Assembly: GCA_963811255.1 (NCBI GenBank)
Contig: CAWEQI010000001.1
Coordinates: 186,001-250,000 of the forward strand
Direction of reading: 5' to 3'
Source: Croceibacterium_B sp963811255
GTDB lineage: Bacteria > Pseudomonadota > Alphaproteobacteria > Sphingomonadales > Sphingomonadaceae
Length of the DNA stretch: 64,000 nucleotides
Shown: positions 18,358 to 26,205 of the stretch, piece by piece
Position numbering within the stretch: the first letter of the stretch is position 1
How the letters are laid out: the number at the start of each line of letters is the position of its first letter
Program-made: the position numbers and the translations under genes
The notes under the pieces: generated by a model
The model's database searches: none
Seen by the model: only the letters and a program-made list of their open reading frames with translations
Told to the model about the DNA's origin: nothing

Positions 18358-18458
18358 CCATGGAGCCAGACGTGCCATCAGGCGTGGTCTGTACTAGCGC
18401 CCGCCGGACGCGCAAACCTAATCGTTAGGTCGGCGCTAACTTCCGCAAACGAGATGGC

Positions 18459-18656
18459 GTGAATGATCGCACGCAGGTGATCTTCAAGCGTGCCGACTGG
18501 CTCGATGGTCACCGACTTGCCGGGCGTTTGGAGTCCGTCCCTGAGCGGGACTATATTACCTTCGCTCTGTCGCGCCGGTCAGGTTTTGATATGGTCGGGC
18601 AGACCTCGGCCGCCCTTCCTGGAAAGCCGAGGCCGTTGAGCCGTCGGCGACGTTGA
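18459..18656 (+). CDS. Doubtful small hypothetical protein
   Basis: A 65-residue frame beginning MNDRTQVIFKRADWLDG. The first 45 residues look protein-like, with alternating charged and hydrophobic residues (RDYITFALSRRSGFDM). The end (PRPLSRRRR) runs through a hairpin at 18604-18632 and looks like chance translation. It may be a truncated or decayed gene. The support is composition only. Confidence 0.28.
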   Translation: MNDRTQVIFKRADWLDGHRLAGRLESVPERDYITFALSRRSGFDMVGQTSAALPGKPRPLSRRRR

Positions 18657-18717
18657 GCGACCGAGCCGATGGCTCAATTCTTGTTGGGGCCCCGGACGAG
18701 AGCCAATCACCCGGGGC
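18604..18717. repeat. Two further GC-rich hairpins in tandem
   Basis: The first is CCTCGGC (18604-18610) with GCCGAGG (18626-18632) around a 15-base loop. The second is GCCCCGG (18689-18695) with CCGGGGC (18711-18717), also around a 15-base loop and followed by ATTTCACTT. They lack the GCGCCGG core but share the geometry of the others, a short perfect stem with a loop of 10-16 bases. Confidence 0.4.
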
Positions 18718-19048
18718 ATTTCACTTCCGAGCAGGTGCACGACTTCCGCGCCAGCCTCGCCCCATCGTAAGGCTTGCCGACGCGCCAAGGTGGCTCGACA
18801 TCTACCGCAAGGCATTTACGAATCTCGTGAGCGCCGTGTGCGTTCGACACGACGGAGGGCACAGCGTGGCGGGATCGATCGCGTGCCGCCCCTCGCCTGC
18901 GGCCGAACCTTCTCCGCACCGCGTTCCTTAATGCGTCATTGGCTGAAACAGCGACGATACCGCAATTGTAAAATGCCCGCTTTGGGTCGCAAGCGTACCG
19001 TCAGCTGACATCGGCTTTAGCAGGCAGAATTGTCGCTCTCCAAACCTT
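18718..19048. other. Stretch without a recognisable gene
   Basis: I see no supported gene. Around 18972-19003 there is a CCGCTTTGGGTCGCAAGCG segment, an imperfect palindrome (CGCTT/AAGCG) that resembles a dispersed GTCCGCTTT...AAGCGGAC repeat. A related AAGCGGACGTTAG piece lies near 19270-19283. They may be worn copies of a sphingomonad dispersed repeat; the borders are not definable by eye. Confidence 0.3.
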
Positions 19049-19216
19049 CACGGATTCCTGACCGAAAGCCAGCCTCGTGACATTCTCTACAACAACGCCG
19101 CACGCTTCCTGGGCCTTGATCAAGCGACCGTCGCACGTCACCAAGAGTCGTGGGAAAGGCTGCATCGGAAAGGGCGGCTAGCCAACCCTCACGGCCGTTC
19201 GCAAAGCGAGCGATAA
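19049..19216 (+). pseudogene. C-terminal remnant of an amidohydrolase-like gene
   Basis: Read by hand in the frame of base 19079, this stretch gives HGFLTESQPRDILYNNAARF then LGLDQATVARHQ, ending at the TAA at 19214-19216. The LYNNAARFLGLD signature is the usual C-terminal end of amidohydrolase (PF04909-type) metal-dependent hydrolases. Nothing upstream in this frame resembles the rest of such an enzyme, there is no plausible start codon, and normal members are about 300 residues or longer. I therefore read it as the stub of a deleted gene. The assignment rests on one motif seen by eye. Confidence 0.5.
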
Positions 19217-19460
19217 CGCTACCGGCTGGGTCGATAGCTGGCGGTCGGCTTCTGATCCACCTACGGCCGAAGCGGACGTTAGCTCAGCAACCCTCAGCGC
19301 ATCGTCAGCACGCGAGTCACTGTTGAGACCGGTGCTTTGCGTCTACTCAGAGGATGAATAGGTAGGCCGCCGCAGCGAGCCGAAGGCAGAAGGCAAGCTG
19401 ACGCGCCTGATTTTAGAACGATTGGCCGTGTCAAATTTGGCAAGACAACCTGTAGCTGCC

Positions 19461-19769
19461 ATGATGAACTGCATCAGCATTGGAGTGCCCGGCAACATGG
19501 GCAACTGCGTCGCGTGGGGTCTCGATCAATTGATTTTCCTGCTTCTGATTTTCGCGATCATCCTGCCGGTGCTTGTCGTAACGCTGTTCATCTGGCTTGT
19601 TCGCTTGGTGGCTGCCATCGATGTTCCGCAGGACACCATCGGTCGCGGGGCTGATCCAAGGTCGCTCTCCTGGCTGGGCCGCCTGCGCAACTGGCTAACG
19701 GCCACGCCTAAGAGACTCGACTACAGACGGGACAAGAAGGGCCGCTTCCGCCGGGTTCGACGGGGTTAG
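19461..19769 (+). CDS. Small hypothetical membrane protein
   Basis: A protein of about 102 residues. A short N-terminal part with two Cys (MNCISIGVPGNMGNCVAWGLDQ) is followed by one long hydrophobic segment (LIFLLLIFAIILPVLVVTLFIW, about residues 25-48) and a basic cytoplasmic tail (KRLDYRRDKKGRFRRVRRG). The positive tail predicts that the C-terminus stays in the cytoplasm. The ATG at 19461 is one of two adjacent methionines; TTG and GTG codons upstream (19422, 19428) could extend it. No family is recognised. Confidence 0.45.
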   Translation: MMNCISIGVPGNMGNCVAWGLDQLIFLLLIFAIILPVLVVTLFIWLVRLVAAIDVPQDTIGRGADPRSLSWLGRLRNWLTATPKRLDYRRDKKGRFRRVRRG

Positions 19770-20013
19770 CCCATTTCCGTTTCTCCACGCTTCTGATCGA
19801 GCGCCCGGCAAAGCAAAAGGGCCTGCCTCCGGGATTTCCGTACGCCTGTCGGCATCCGGATCCCTTCACAAAGGCAGACTGACCGCTCTCGATCGCAAAT
19901 CTGTGAGTAGTCGAACGTCCTCTCAAGTTCCATCTTTGCCCTAGCGCTCCCAACTTGCGCATTGATTGGGAATATCAGCAGGACGGGCATCCAACTGATC
20001 AGCGTCCCGTGCT

Positions 20014-20409
20014 CTAGAGGAAGTGCAATTCCATTGAGGCTAATGGAGCCTCGAATCCCGCCAATCCATGGCGCTTCCAAACCAACCTTGCCGATACAGG
20101 AGGGCAGCCAATGGGCGTCAGGAGGATTCTAGTGCCGGGCCTCGCCTGAATATCTGCCTTTATCATGAGCCCGTTGCGAGAGACATTCGCTACATCCACC
20201 CTGTCGTTGCCAAATAAGACGGCTGGCCTGCATCTACCCCCCATTGAGTAGCGGGGTTCACCTCGACGGTCGTCCCGAAACTCTCCTAATCGTGGGTGCT
20301 TCCTACGGTCGGAGATGAGCCTGGGCCTATTGAGATATGTTCCTGACAATACGCTGGGCTTACCGCGCATGACACGGTACCCAGCCAAGCTCACAATTTC
20401 AGCAGTCAT
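20014..20409 (-). CDS. PilZ-domain protein (putative c-di-GMP receptor)
   Basis: A 131-residue protein with a single PilZ domain over about residues 45-130. The two c-di-GMP-binding elements are present: an arginine-rich switch (DDRRGEPRY) and the NVSRNGL motif matching D/NxSxxG. PilZ proteins bind c-di-GMP and alter the activity of a partner such as a polysaccharide synthase or motility component. The ATG at 20409 is chosen because the 41 codons before it look non-coding. The gene lies between the large GGDEF-EAL gene and the polysaccharide locus, next to a small gene on the same strand. Confidence 0.75.
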   Translation of the reverse strand: MTAEIVSLAGYRVMRGKPSVLSGTYLNRPRLISDRRKHPRLGEFRDDRRGEPRYSMGGRCRPAVLFGNDRVDVANVSRNGLMIKADIQARPGTRILLTPIGCPPVSARLVWKRHGLAGFEAPLASMELHFL

Positions 20410-20858
20410 ATCGGTGCGTGCCCCTACCGACCAAATAGACGGGCAAAAAAGCCAGGCGCCTCCATTGGCTGAACAGGACCGTGCTTGAGATATCGCAAAC
20501 TGGCGTCCTGGTAAGGGCGAGGCATTGTCCACTGGTCAGGCGAACTGGATCGGTATGGAAGCCCAGACATATCTTTTCCTCCAACTGCTCGGGCAAGTAG
20601 ATCACATCACAATCGCCCGGGTGGAACGGGAATGCTCGAGCCGTCCAGATTTGGGATGGAGCGCCGGTTGCAAGTTAATGGTCAAATGTGCGCGGGAGCG
20701 CTCAGGCCGCTGTTGAGCCGACGCCACTCAAAAGCTGACCTTCAGCTCACGTGCGAGCACATCTCCGGTCGACGGCAGCGATGGATGGGAAAGCGGATCG
20801 TCTGCTTTGAAGTCTGTCCGTCAGAGACAGGGCAAATGCGCAGACGCTTATGTTTCTC
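20410..20858. other. Stretch without a recognisable gene
   Basis: About 450 bases between two minus-strand genes. Frames on both strands are short and overlapping, and I support none. The right part probably lies downstream of the small gene ending at 20859. Confidence 0.3.
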
Positions 20859-21167
20859 TCAGGCGTCGATGACGGCTGACAGTCTGCGGAAGAACGGGTG
20901 GTGAGGCGTCTTGCCGCAACTGAAGCTGTGAAACATCCCAGCCCTCGAGCTCGCGAGCGCTGTCTCCACCTTTGAAACCTCCTCCGACGTCCGAACGTCG
21001 ACATGCAGGCGCAGTCGCCCGTCGAAGTCGAAACTTATGCGTGCGTCGGCTGGACATCTTTCTCGCACCGTTCTCAAAATGCTGCCGAGTTCGTCCGTAA
21101 CGGTGCATTGCGGTGCGCGAGAGAAGTGTTCCACGACCGCTGACTGGATGGCTTCAGCTGACGACAT
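20859..21167 (-). CDS. Small hypothetical protein
   Basis: A 102-residue protein starting MSSAEAIQSAVVEHFSRAP, with AAGGAGG immediately upstream of the ATG at 21167, which is about the best ribosome-binding site in the sparse region. The middle (ADARISFDFDGRLRLHVDVRTSEEVSKVE) suggests beta strands followed by a helix, a ferredoxin-like alpha/beta fold. No catalytic motif is visible and I do not recognise the family. It is divergent from the NtrC-like regulator at 21553, with about 385 bases between their starts. Confidence 0.58.
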   Translation of the reverse strand: MSSAEAIQSAVVEHFSRAPQCTVTDELGSILRTVRERCPADARISFDFDGRLRLHVDVRTSEEVSKVETALASSRAGMFHSFSCGKTPHHPFFRRLSAVIDA

Positions 21168-21552
21168 TGCCCCTCCTTATCTCAATGCGCACTGCAGGTG
21201 AGGCGCGGTAGCTACAGCACTATGCTCTAAGGTCGCCTGCTGGTCGACCATATATATGAGAGTTGCCCATCGGCGGCCCAGCCGGCAGCCAGCGCGAGCA
21301 TTAGTCCGCCATTGGCGTGTTGAAGCACGTGACGCTTTCACGATGTCAGCACCAGCATCGGGATCTTGGATCGCCCGATCTGTTTCCCAAAAAAAGACAA
21401 ACCAAAATCGCCACTTCCCTCCTTTATGGATCCATGCAGTCCTCCACAGCAATGGAGGCATTGCGCATGAATCGGAATCCAACGGGGACGCTATTGCTCA
21501 GCAAGCAGGCTTTGTTGCGATCCTTGCAGGCAGCTCATGTGGGTCGGTCCGC

Positions 21553-22986
21553 ATGACAGCGGCCTCGAAACTTATGGCTGGCGAGCCGAAGACCGTATTG
21601 GTAATCGGCAGGTCTGCGACGGAGACGGCTCAAGTCGCCGAAATGGCGGCAAAAGCGGGATGCGAAACCCTGATCTGCTTCAAGCTTGGGCAAGCGAGCA
21701 GAATACTTGATCGTTCGTCTGGCCTCGACGTTGCTGCGGTGGTCATGTGCGGGGACCGGAACCCGAGTGTCACTTGCGAGGCCGTTGCGCACTTAAGAAG
21801 CATCAATTCGCGCCTACCCATTTTTGTCATGGCCGCGGCAACCTGCCCCGACTGGACGCTTGAGGTAAAGCGGTCCGGAGCGACCGATTACCTAGCCAAG
21901 TCTAGCACGCGTGATCACCTGGCCGATCTGCTGCAGCGATTAGGAGAGGGCAGCCCGGCGAGGGAATGGATGCTCCATGCCGGCGCAGAACGGTTCAGCT
22001 TTTCAGGCAGCGCAACATTTATGATCGGACACGACCCTCAGCTGCGCGCCGCGATCGCCCAAGCCGCCATGAGCGCGCACGGGGATGAAAATATATTGCT
22101 AGAAGGGGAGCCCGGAACAGGCAAGTATGCGCTCGCCCGCGCGATCCACGCGGCATCCCGACGGACGGCTATGCCGACCAAAACCCTCGATGTGAATCGG
22201 GTGGCGGAAACGGAACTCGAAGCTTTTTTGTTCGGATACGAGAGGGGTGCCTTCGTCGGCGCTTTCCAGTCGCAGGCAGGCGTGATTCAGCAGTGCAGCG
22301 GCGGCACGCTCATAATCGATGGGGTCGAGCTCTTGCCCTCCGGCATCCAAAAGCGCTTAGCTGTCGCCCTCACTCGGCGTCGTATCCAGCCGATTGGCCG
22401 GGCCCACAGCATCGAAGTCGATACGCGCGTGATTGGCCTCAGCACTCAAAGTGTGGGCAAGCTGGTCGGCGAAAGCTTGCTTACCCCCGCGCTCGTCGAG
22501 AGCCTCTCCGGCGCGCAAATCAGGATGCCGCCACTGCGCGAGCGGAGCGACGATATCCCTCTTATCTCGGAATATTTTCTTGGCGCGATCAAAGACGCCT
22601 TCACCTTCGGACGATTAGTAACGCTTGAAGAGGACGCACTGGCATGGCTTAAGGCGTGCGATTGGGAAGCTAACGTTCGAGACCTTGAGTTCGTTCTCTT
22701 TCGCGCGGCAGGCGTTTGCCGCTCGACGATCATAACTGCCGATACGCTTGAAGCAACCATGGATGCCGAAAGTGCCTCGGAGCCTCTTCGCTCGGGTAGG
22801 CGCGGCTTCAAATCGACGGATGTGCGGTTGGTCGATCGAGATGGTCACATGCGCAGGCTTATGGACATCGAAATGGAGATTATCCGTGTGGCGCTTGATC
22901 GCTACGCCGGCTGTATGACCGAGGTCGCCAGACAACTCGGTATCGGCCGCTCAACACTCTATCGCAGGCTAGGTGAGGTCGAATGA
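21553..22986 (+). CDS. Degenerate NtrC-family (sigma-54 activator-like) regulator
   Basis: A 477-residue protein with the three-part plan of an NtrC-type activator: receiver (about 10-130), AAA+ (about 155-385) and Fis-type helix-turn-helix (about 435-477, with TEVARQLGIGRSTLYRRL). Several key residues are altered. The end of receiver strand 3 (VVMCGDRNP) lacks the phosphoacceptor Asp, although the later Lys (DYLAK, residue 116) remains. Walker A is present (GEPGTGK, 185-191). The sigma-54-contacting loop reads GAFVGA instead of GAFTGA (232-237), and Walker B ends IIDG instead of DE (256-257). It may bind DNA without normal ATPase or sigma-54 activation. The start at 21553 is chosen because the 99 codons upstream read as chance sequence. 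It lies about 3 kb before exosortase V, so a role in the locus is plausible but unproven. Confidence 0.8.
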   Translation: MTAASKLMAGEPKTVLVIGRSATETAQVAEMAAKAGCETLICFKLGQASRILDRSSGLDVAAVVMCGDRNPSVTCEAVAHLRSINSRLPIFVMAAATCPDWTLEVKRSGATDYLAKSSTRDHLADLLQRLGEGSPAREWMLHAGAERFSFSGSATFMIGHDPQLRAAIAQAAMSAHGDENILLEGEPGTGKYALARAIHAASRRTAMPTKTLDVNRVAETELEAFLFGYERGAFVGAFQSQAGVIQQCSGGTLIIDGVELLPSGIQKRLAVALTRRRIQPIGRAHSIEVDTRVIGLSTQSVGKLVGESLLTPALVESLSGAQIRMPPLRERSDDIPLISEYFLGAIKDAFTFGRLVTLEEDALAWLKACDWEANVRDLEFVLFRAAGVCRSTIITADTLEATMDAESASEPLRSGRRGFKSTDVRLVDRDGHMRRLMDIEMEIIRVALDRYAGCMTEVARQLGIGRSTLYRRLGEVE

Positions 22987-23582
22987 GCCGACTGCTGAGT
23001 TGCTCGCGCGAGCTTCAGTTCGGCGTTGGCCCTTTCGTAAGAAGCTTGGCGGCTAAAGCGGTCCCGACGAGATCTCCCTTCTTGGACTCGACCAGCGAAG
23101 GGAGTAAATAACGGGCGGCTCTTTCCTCGTCGGGCTAGCTCCAACAGCATTCGGCGGCGTTAGCAGCGCTCCTTTGTTGACGGTATGTTGACCCTTCGAC
23201 GCGACGGTCATTAGACGCTCGAAAAATCCAACGACCACGCACGGTAAACAAGGGCAGCTTATCGGATGCCCCGCTTGCCCGAACGGATTCGCCTCTGATC
23301 CGTCGCGGGCGTGAGGCTGCTCAGTCGTTGCGCCCATGGCGTACTCTTTCCCGATCATGAGCGGCGAAGCGCTGCGTCTCACAACTGCACGTGATGGGGA
23401 GCGGCGGGCCCTTGCGACTATGCAAAGACTCGATAGCCTGAGGGCGCCGGTTCCTCTGAGGCGCCTTGCTTTGCGCCCGTTAGGTCCAACTTTGCCTAGC
23501 ACTTACTGCTCCAGGCGCACCGGAGATAACTCTTTCTTAACGCCGCTGCAGTCAACTGCCCCACTGCAGTGGGAGATGTCGT
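22987..23582. other. Stretch without a recognisable gene, with one hairpin
   Basis: About 600 bases. The frames are overlapping and not protein-like. An inverted repeat AGGGCGCC (23441-23448) with GGCGCCTT (23460-23467) and an 11-base loop resembles the GCGCCGG hairpins elsewhere. The end probably carries the promoter of the PilZ-HTH gene. Confidence 0.3.
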
Positions 23583-24297
23583 TTGGCGATTGGTGCACAG
23601 CTCAACATCGTGGAGAAAGGCGGCCGCCGCGGCGAACCAAGGCGTGAATTGACCCTTCGGACGCGCGGTGTCGCAGTCTCAGGAGAAGCGGCCAATGTTC
23701 TTATTCAGAACTTGTCGACGACGGGGCTTTTGCTTGAGACAGATGCGTTGCTATCCATCGGCGAGAGTCTCTTAGTGCAGCTGCCTGAAATTGGCCCATG
23801 CCGAGCGAAAGTCGAGTGGGCAAGCGAGAATCTCTTTGGATGTTCTTTTGACCACCCGATCTCCGAGGCTGTAGTCAGTGCGGCTCTGCTCAAAGGCGAG
23901 CCGAAGAGAGCTCAAATCGCTGACAATCTCAAGCCTCAAGAGGTGGATCAAAACTCCGCCGACTTTGCCGCGCGTTTAAGAGATCAAAGGACGCGAAGGG
24001 GCCTGACGCTGGTCGAATTCGCAAGAACTCGTGGGCGTCAGCCGCCCAACCGTCTGGGCCTGGGAGGCGGGCAAGAGTAAACCCAGATCATCTAAAATGG
24101 AGCGAATCCTGGCTGTTCTCGGTGCTTCCAACGAAGAATTTTACGGAACCGAAACCGCTGCCCCGCGTGACGCCCCCGCAACCGACAGCATTGCGGAGCA
24201 GCGCTCCCTCGCCTCGGCGATCGGCGAGTCCAAGAAGCGGGTGGCCGAAGCTGCGGGAACCACCCCGGAGTGCATCAAGATCATTATCGCGCTTTAG
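23583..24297 (+). pseudogene. PilZ domain fused to an XRE-type helix-turn-helix, frameshifted
   Basis: The first frame (23583-24080, TTG start with GGGAG seven bases before) encodes a PilZ domain: RRGEPRRELTLR, then the NLSTTGL motif, then VEWASENLFGCSFD. It continues into the first helices of an XRE-type domain (FAARLRDQRTRRGLTLVEFA). At about 24024-24027 the homology jumps to the next register, where EL-VGVSRPTVWAWEAGKSKP completes the helix-turn-helix and runs to the stop at 24295-24297. Restoring two bases there (GCAAGA to GCAAGAGA) would give one continuous protein of about 240 residues. As written, only the PilZ part plus an aberrant tail would be made. It is either a real pseudogene or a sequencing error. 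The fusion itself implies a c-di-GMP-responsive DNA-binding regulator beside the PEP-CTERM/exosortase genes. Confidence 0.72.
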
Positions 24298-24336
24298 CGT
24301 GATCGAGAGGCCCACCCGACATCTGGCACGAACCGA

Positions 24337-24909
24337 CTATCCCGCAAAGCTCCACTGCGGCACGCCAGTTTTGCGACGGCGCAATGCCATGCCGATCGCG
24401 CCAAAGCCAACAAGCAACATCGCCCAGATTCCAGGCTCCGGCACTGCCGATTGCTGGGCGTAAACAACTGCCGAAGAAGCGCCATTCAGATTCAGAGTTA
24501 CTGCGTCCAAATTGCTTGCGGTAATTCGGTAGAAGGCCGTGCCTTTGAAGTCACCGCCCCTTCCCTTGTATAGTCCGATCCAAACGTCGCCGTTGAGAAC
24601 ATCATTGAAATTGAAGACGTTCTTGTCGGGGCCAGAAGCTTCCACCTTCGTGAGGTCAACCGTGCCCCAGTCGCGGTTCCAATCCAATCCAATCATGCTG
24701 AGCGCGTCAAACTGAGCGTCGACGTCTGCACCCGAATGACCATTATTTAGTAAGTTGCCATCGTACCAGCCGCTGCATTGGGTTGCCGTCACAGAAAGGT
24801 CTGTCAGAGGATTGCAGGCGGGGATGTCTGTCGCGGATGCTTGCCCACCCAGCGCCAACGCCATAACCAAACCAGTTCCGGAAAAGAGCGCTTTAATAGA
24901 CTTGATCAT
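24337..24909 (-). CDS. PEP-CTERM sorting-domain protein
   Basis: A 190-residue exported protein. An N-terminal signal peptide (MIKSIKALFSGTGLVMALAL then GGQASA) ends near residue 26. A beta-rich, Asp/Asn-rich domain follows with two cysteines (IPACNPL, ATQCSGW), and the C-terminus is a PEP-CTERM signal: VPEPGIWAMLLVGFG, a short membrane segment, then RRRK. Exosortase cleaves at such signals and anchors or releases the protein at the cell surface. The ATG at 24909 is preferred to the GTG three codons earlier because it gives a normal signal peptide. The gene is back-to-back with exosortase V across the hydrolase gene, which makes it a likely substrate. Confidence 0.88.
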   Translation of the reverse strand: MIKSIKALFSGTGLVMALALGGQASATDIPACNPLTDLSVTATQCSGWYDGNLLNNGHSGADVDAQFDALSMIGLDWNRDWGTVDLTKVEASGPDKNVFNFNDVLNGDVWIGLYKGRGGDFKGTAFYRITASNLDAVTLNLNGASSAVVYAQQSAVPEPGIWAMLLVGFGAIGMALRRRKTGVPQWSFAG

Positions 24910-24964
24910 GGGGCTCACTCTCGAATCACCTTAGCGCTTAACGATAACTTCGCTACGTTTACAC

Positions 24965-26056
24965 CTAACGAACACTTGCGGAAAGACAAGGAGGTTGGTG
25001 TTCCAGTGTGGTACACCCATCCGGCGATAGCCCGAAGTGCTGACTGGCCCCCCGCGAGCGCACAGTAGCGGACGCAAATTGCTCGGGTGTGTCAGCGACC
25101 AACCGGGACATGTTTCCATCCGCAAGCGGGGCCGTGCGCGTCTTATCCGCGATTAGTATCCGCAAGGACTCGTCTTCAGCAACTGTTGGCTCGATCTCCG
25201 TGCGCGAGGGGTGTTGCGAAGGCAGGGTGAGAATATCCGATGGATCTACGGTTTGAGCAGAAAGCAGCTCTCGTTCCAGCGGACCCGCCCCCGGCATCGC
25301 GATCATTTCGCCGGCATAGTGCTGGGTAAACGATTGCCTCAATCCCCAGTAGCCCGGCCAGCGATAAAAAATGTGCTCGCCGACACGTGCGATCTTCTCG
25401 AGTCCGGCGGTCCAATACGGCACCACCCACAGCGCATGGTAATGCGTCGCCATGCCGACTGAAGGCTCTACGGCGCCGGCGAGCGCGTTTTCGGCGACCT
25501 TTCGCGCGCGGTCCCAAGCTGAAGGATTGGGTCGGCGTGCTAGGCTGCCGTCGCAGGTGAATGTGAACTGGCACCCTGATGCTCGTTGCGATCCCTGGTA
25601 GACGACCTCACAAATGGAGGCGGGGAAGGAGGGATGGCGCACTCTATTAAGAACGACCTGAGCAATGGCCCTTTGCCCTTGCTCACTCTCGCTGCCGGCC
25701 TCATAGTAAACGGCAGCTGTGAGGCAGCTCAACGCTCGATTGTACGCGACCGGGTTGTTGAGCTCGTTGCCGATCCTGAACGGGAAGGACCGTTGGAGTC
25801 CGCCTTTCGTTAGGGGGCGCTCTTCATTCAATGCCCGGGCCTGCTCCGTAGTCAGTGGTCTTGGTCCCTGTAATTCCGGTGACAGGATTGGCGGGGCCGA
25901 CAGATCGTGCAGCACCTCACGGGTCGTTGAGGCCAACTTGCGAGCGGGAGTTGGAGGCATGTGCGAGGCCAAATAGAGCATCATCGTCAACAGAATGGCA
26001 CCCACGGCAATCCCAATGGCGGAGCGTGCGGAGCCTAGCGGGTGGAATCGAATCAT
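24965..26056 (-). CDS. SleB/CwlJ-type cell-wall hydrolase
   Basis: A 363-residue protein with an N-terminal signal anchor (AIGIAVGAILLTMMLYLASH, about residues 13-32). A Hydrolase_2 (SleB/CwlJ, PF07486-like) domain covers about residues 105-235: LTAAVYYEAGSESEQGQRAIAQVVLNRVRH with the catalytic-type Glu, CQFTFTCDGS, and the THYHALWVVPYW ending. Such enzymes cleave peptidoglycan in the periplasm. The last 100 residues are low-complexity. It lies 150 bases from the exosortase start, divergent from it. Cell-wall hydrolases of this kind are common near sphingomonad polysaccharide genes, perhaps to make room for export machinery. Confidence 0.82.
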   Translation of the reverse strand: MIRFHPLGSARSAIGIAVGAILLTMMLYLASHMPPTPARKLASTTREVLHDLSAPPILSPELQGPRPLTTEQARALNEERPLTKGGLQRSFPFRIGNELNNPVAYNRALSCLTAAVYYEAGSESEQGQRAIAQVVLNRVRHPSFPASICEVVYQGSQRASGCQFTFTCDGSLARRPNPSAWDRARKVAENALAGAVEPSVGMATHYHALWVVPYWTAGLEKIARVGEHIFYRWPGYWGLRQSFTQHYAGEMIAMPGAGPLERELLSAQTVDPSDILTLPSQHPSRTEIEPTVAEDESLRILIADKTRTAPLADGNMSRLVADTPEQFASATVRSRGASQHFGLSPDGCTTLEHQPPCLSASVR

Positions 26057-26205
26057 TTGGCTTTCGATTTTTCGTTAGCGCAGACGATGCCAGGTTTCCC
26101 GTTTGCCTGCGCTGATTCAAATACGCCATGGTTCAGTTCGGTACAGCTAAAATCGAAGGCGCGGACGCGATTGAGGCTAGGTGGAATTGTGGTAGAGATG
26201 CGATC

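Noticed and set aside
8736..18717. The GC-rich hairpins as ordinary intrinsic terminators
   Set aside because: Stems are strong but no run of T follows, and most lie far from a stop codon. Only the one at 18324 is close to a gene end, so I list them as repeats.
7279..23582. A complete prophage or integrative element
   Set aside because: I found no integrase, structural gene, terminase, attachment-site pair or tRNA at a border. Only isolated genes of a type that also occurs in phages are present.
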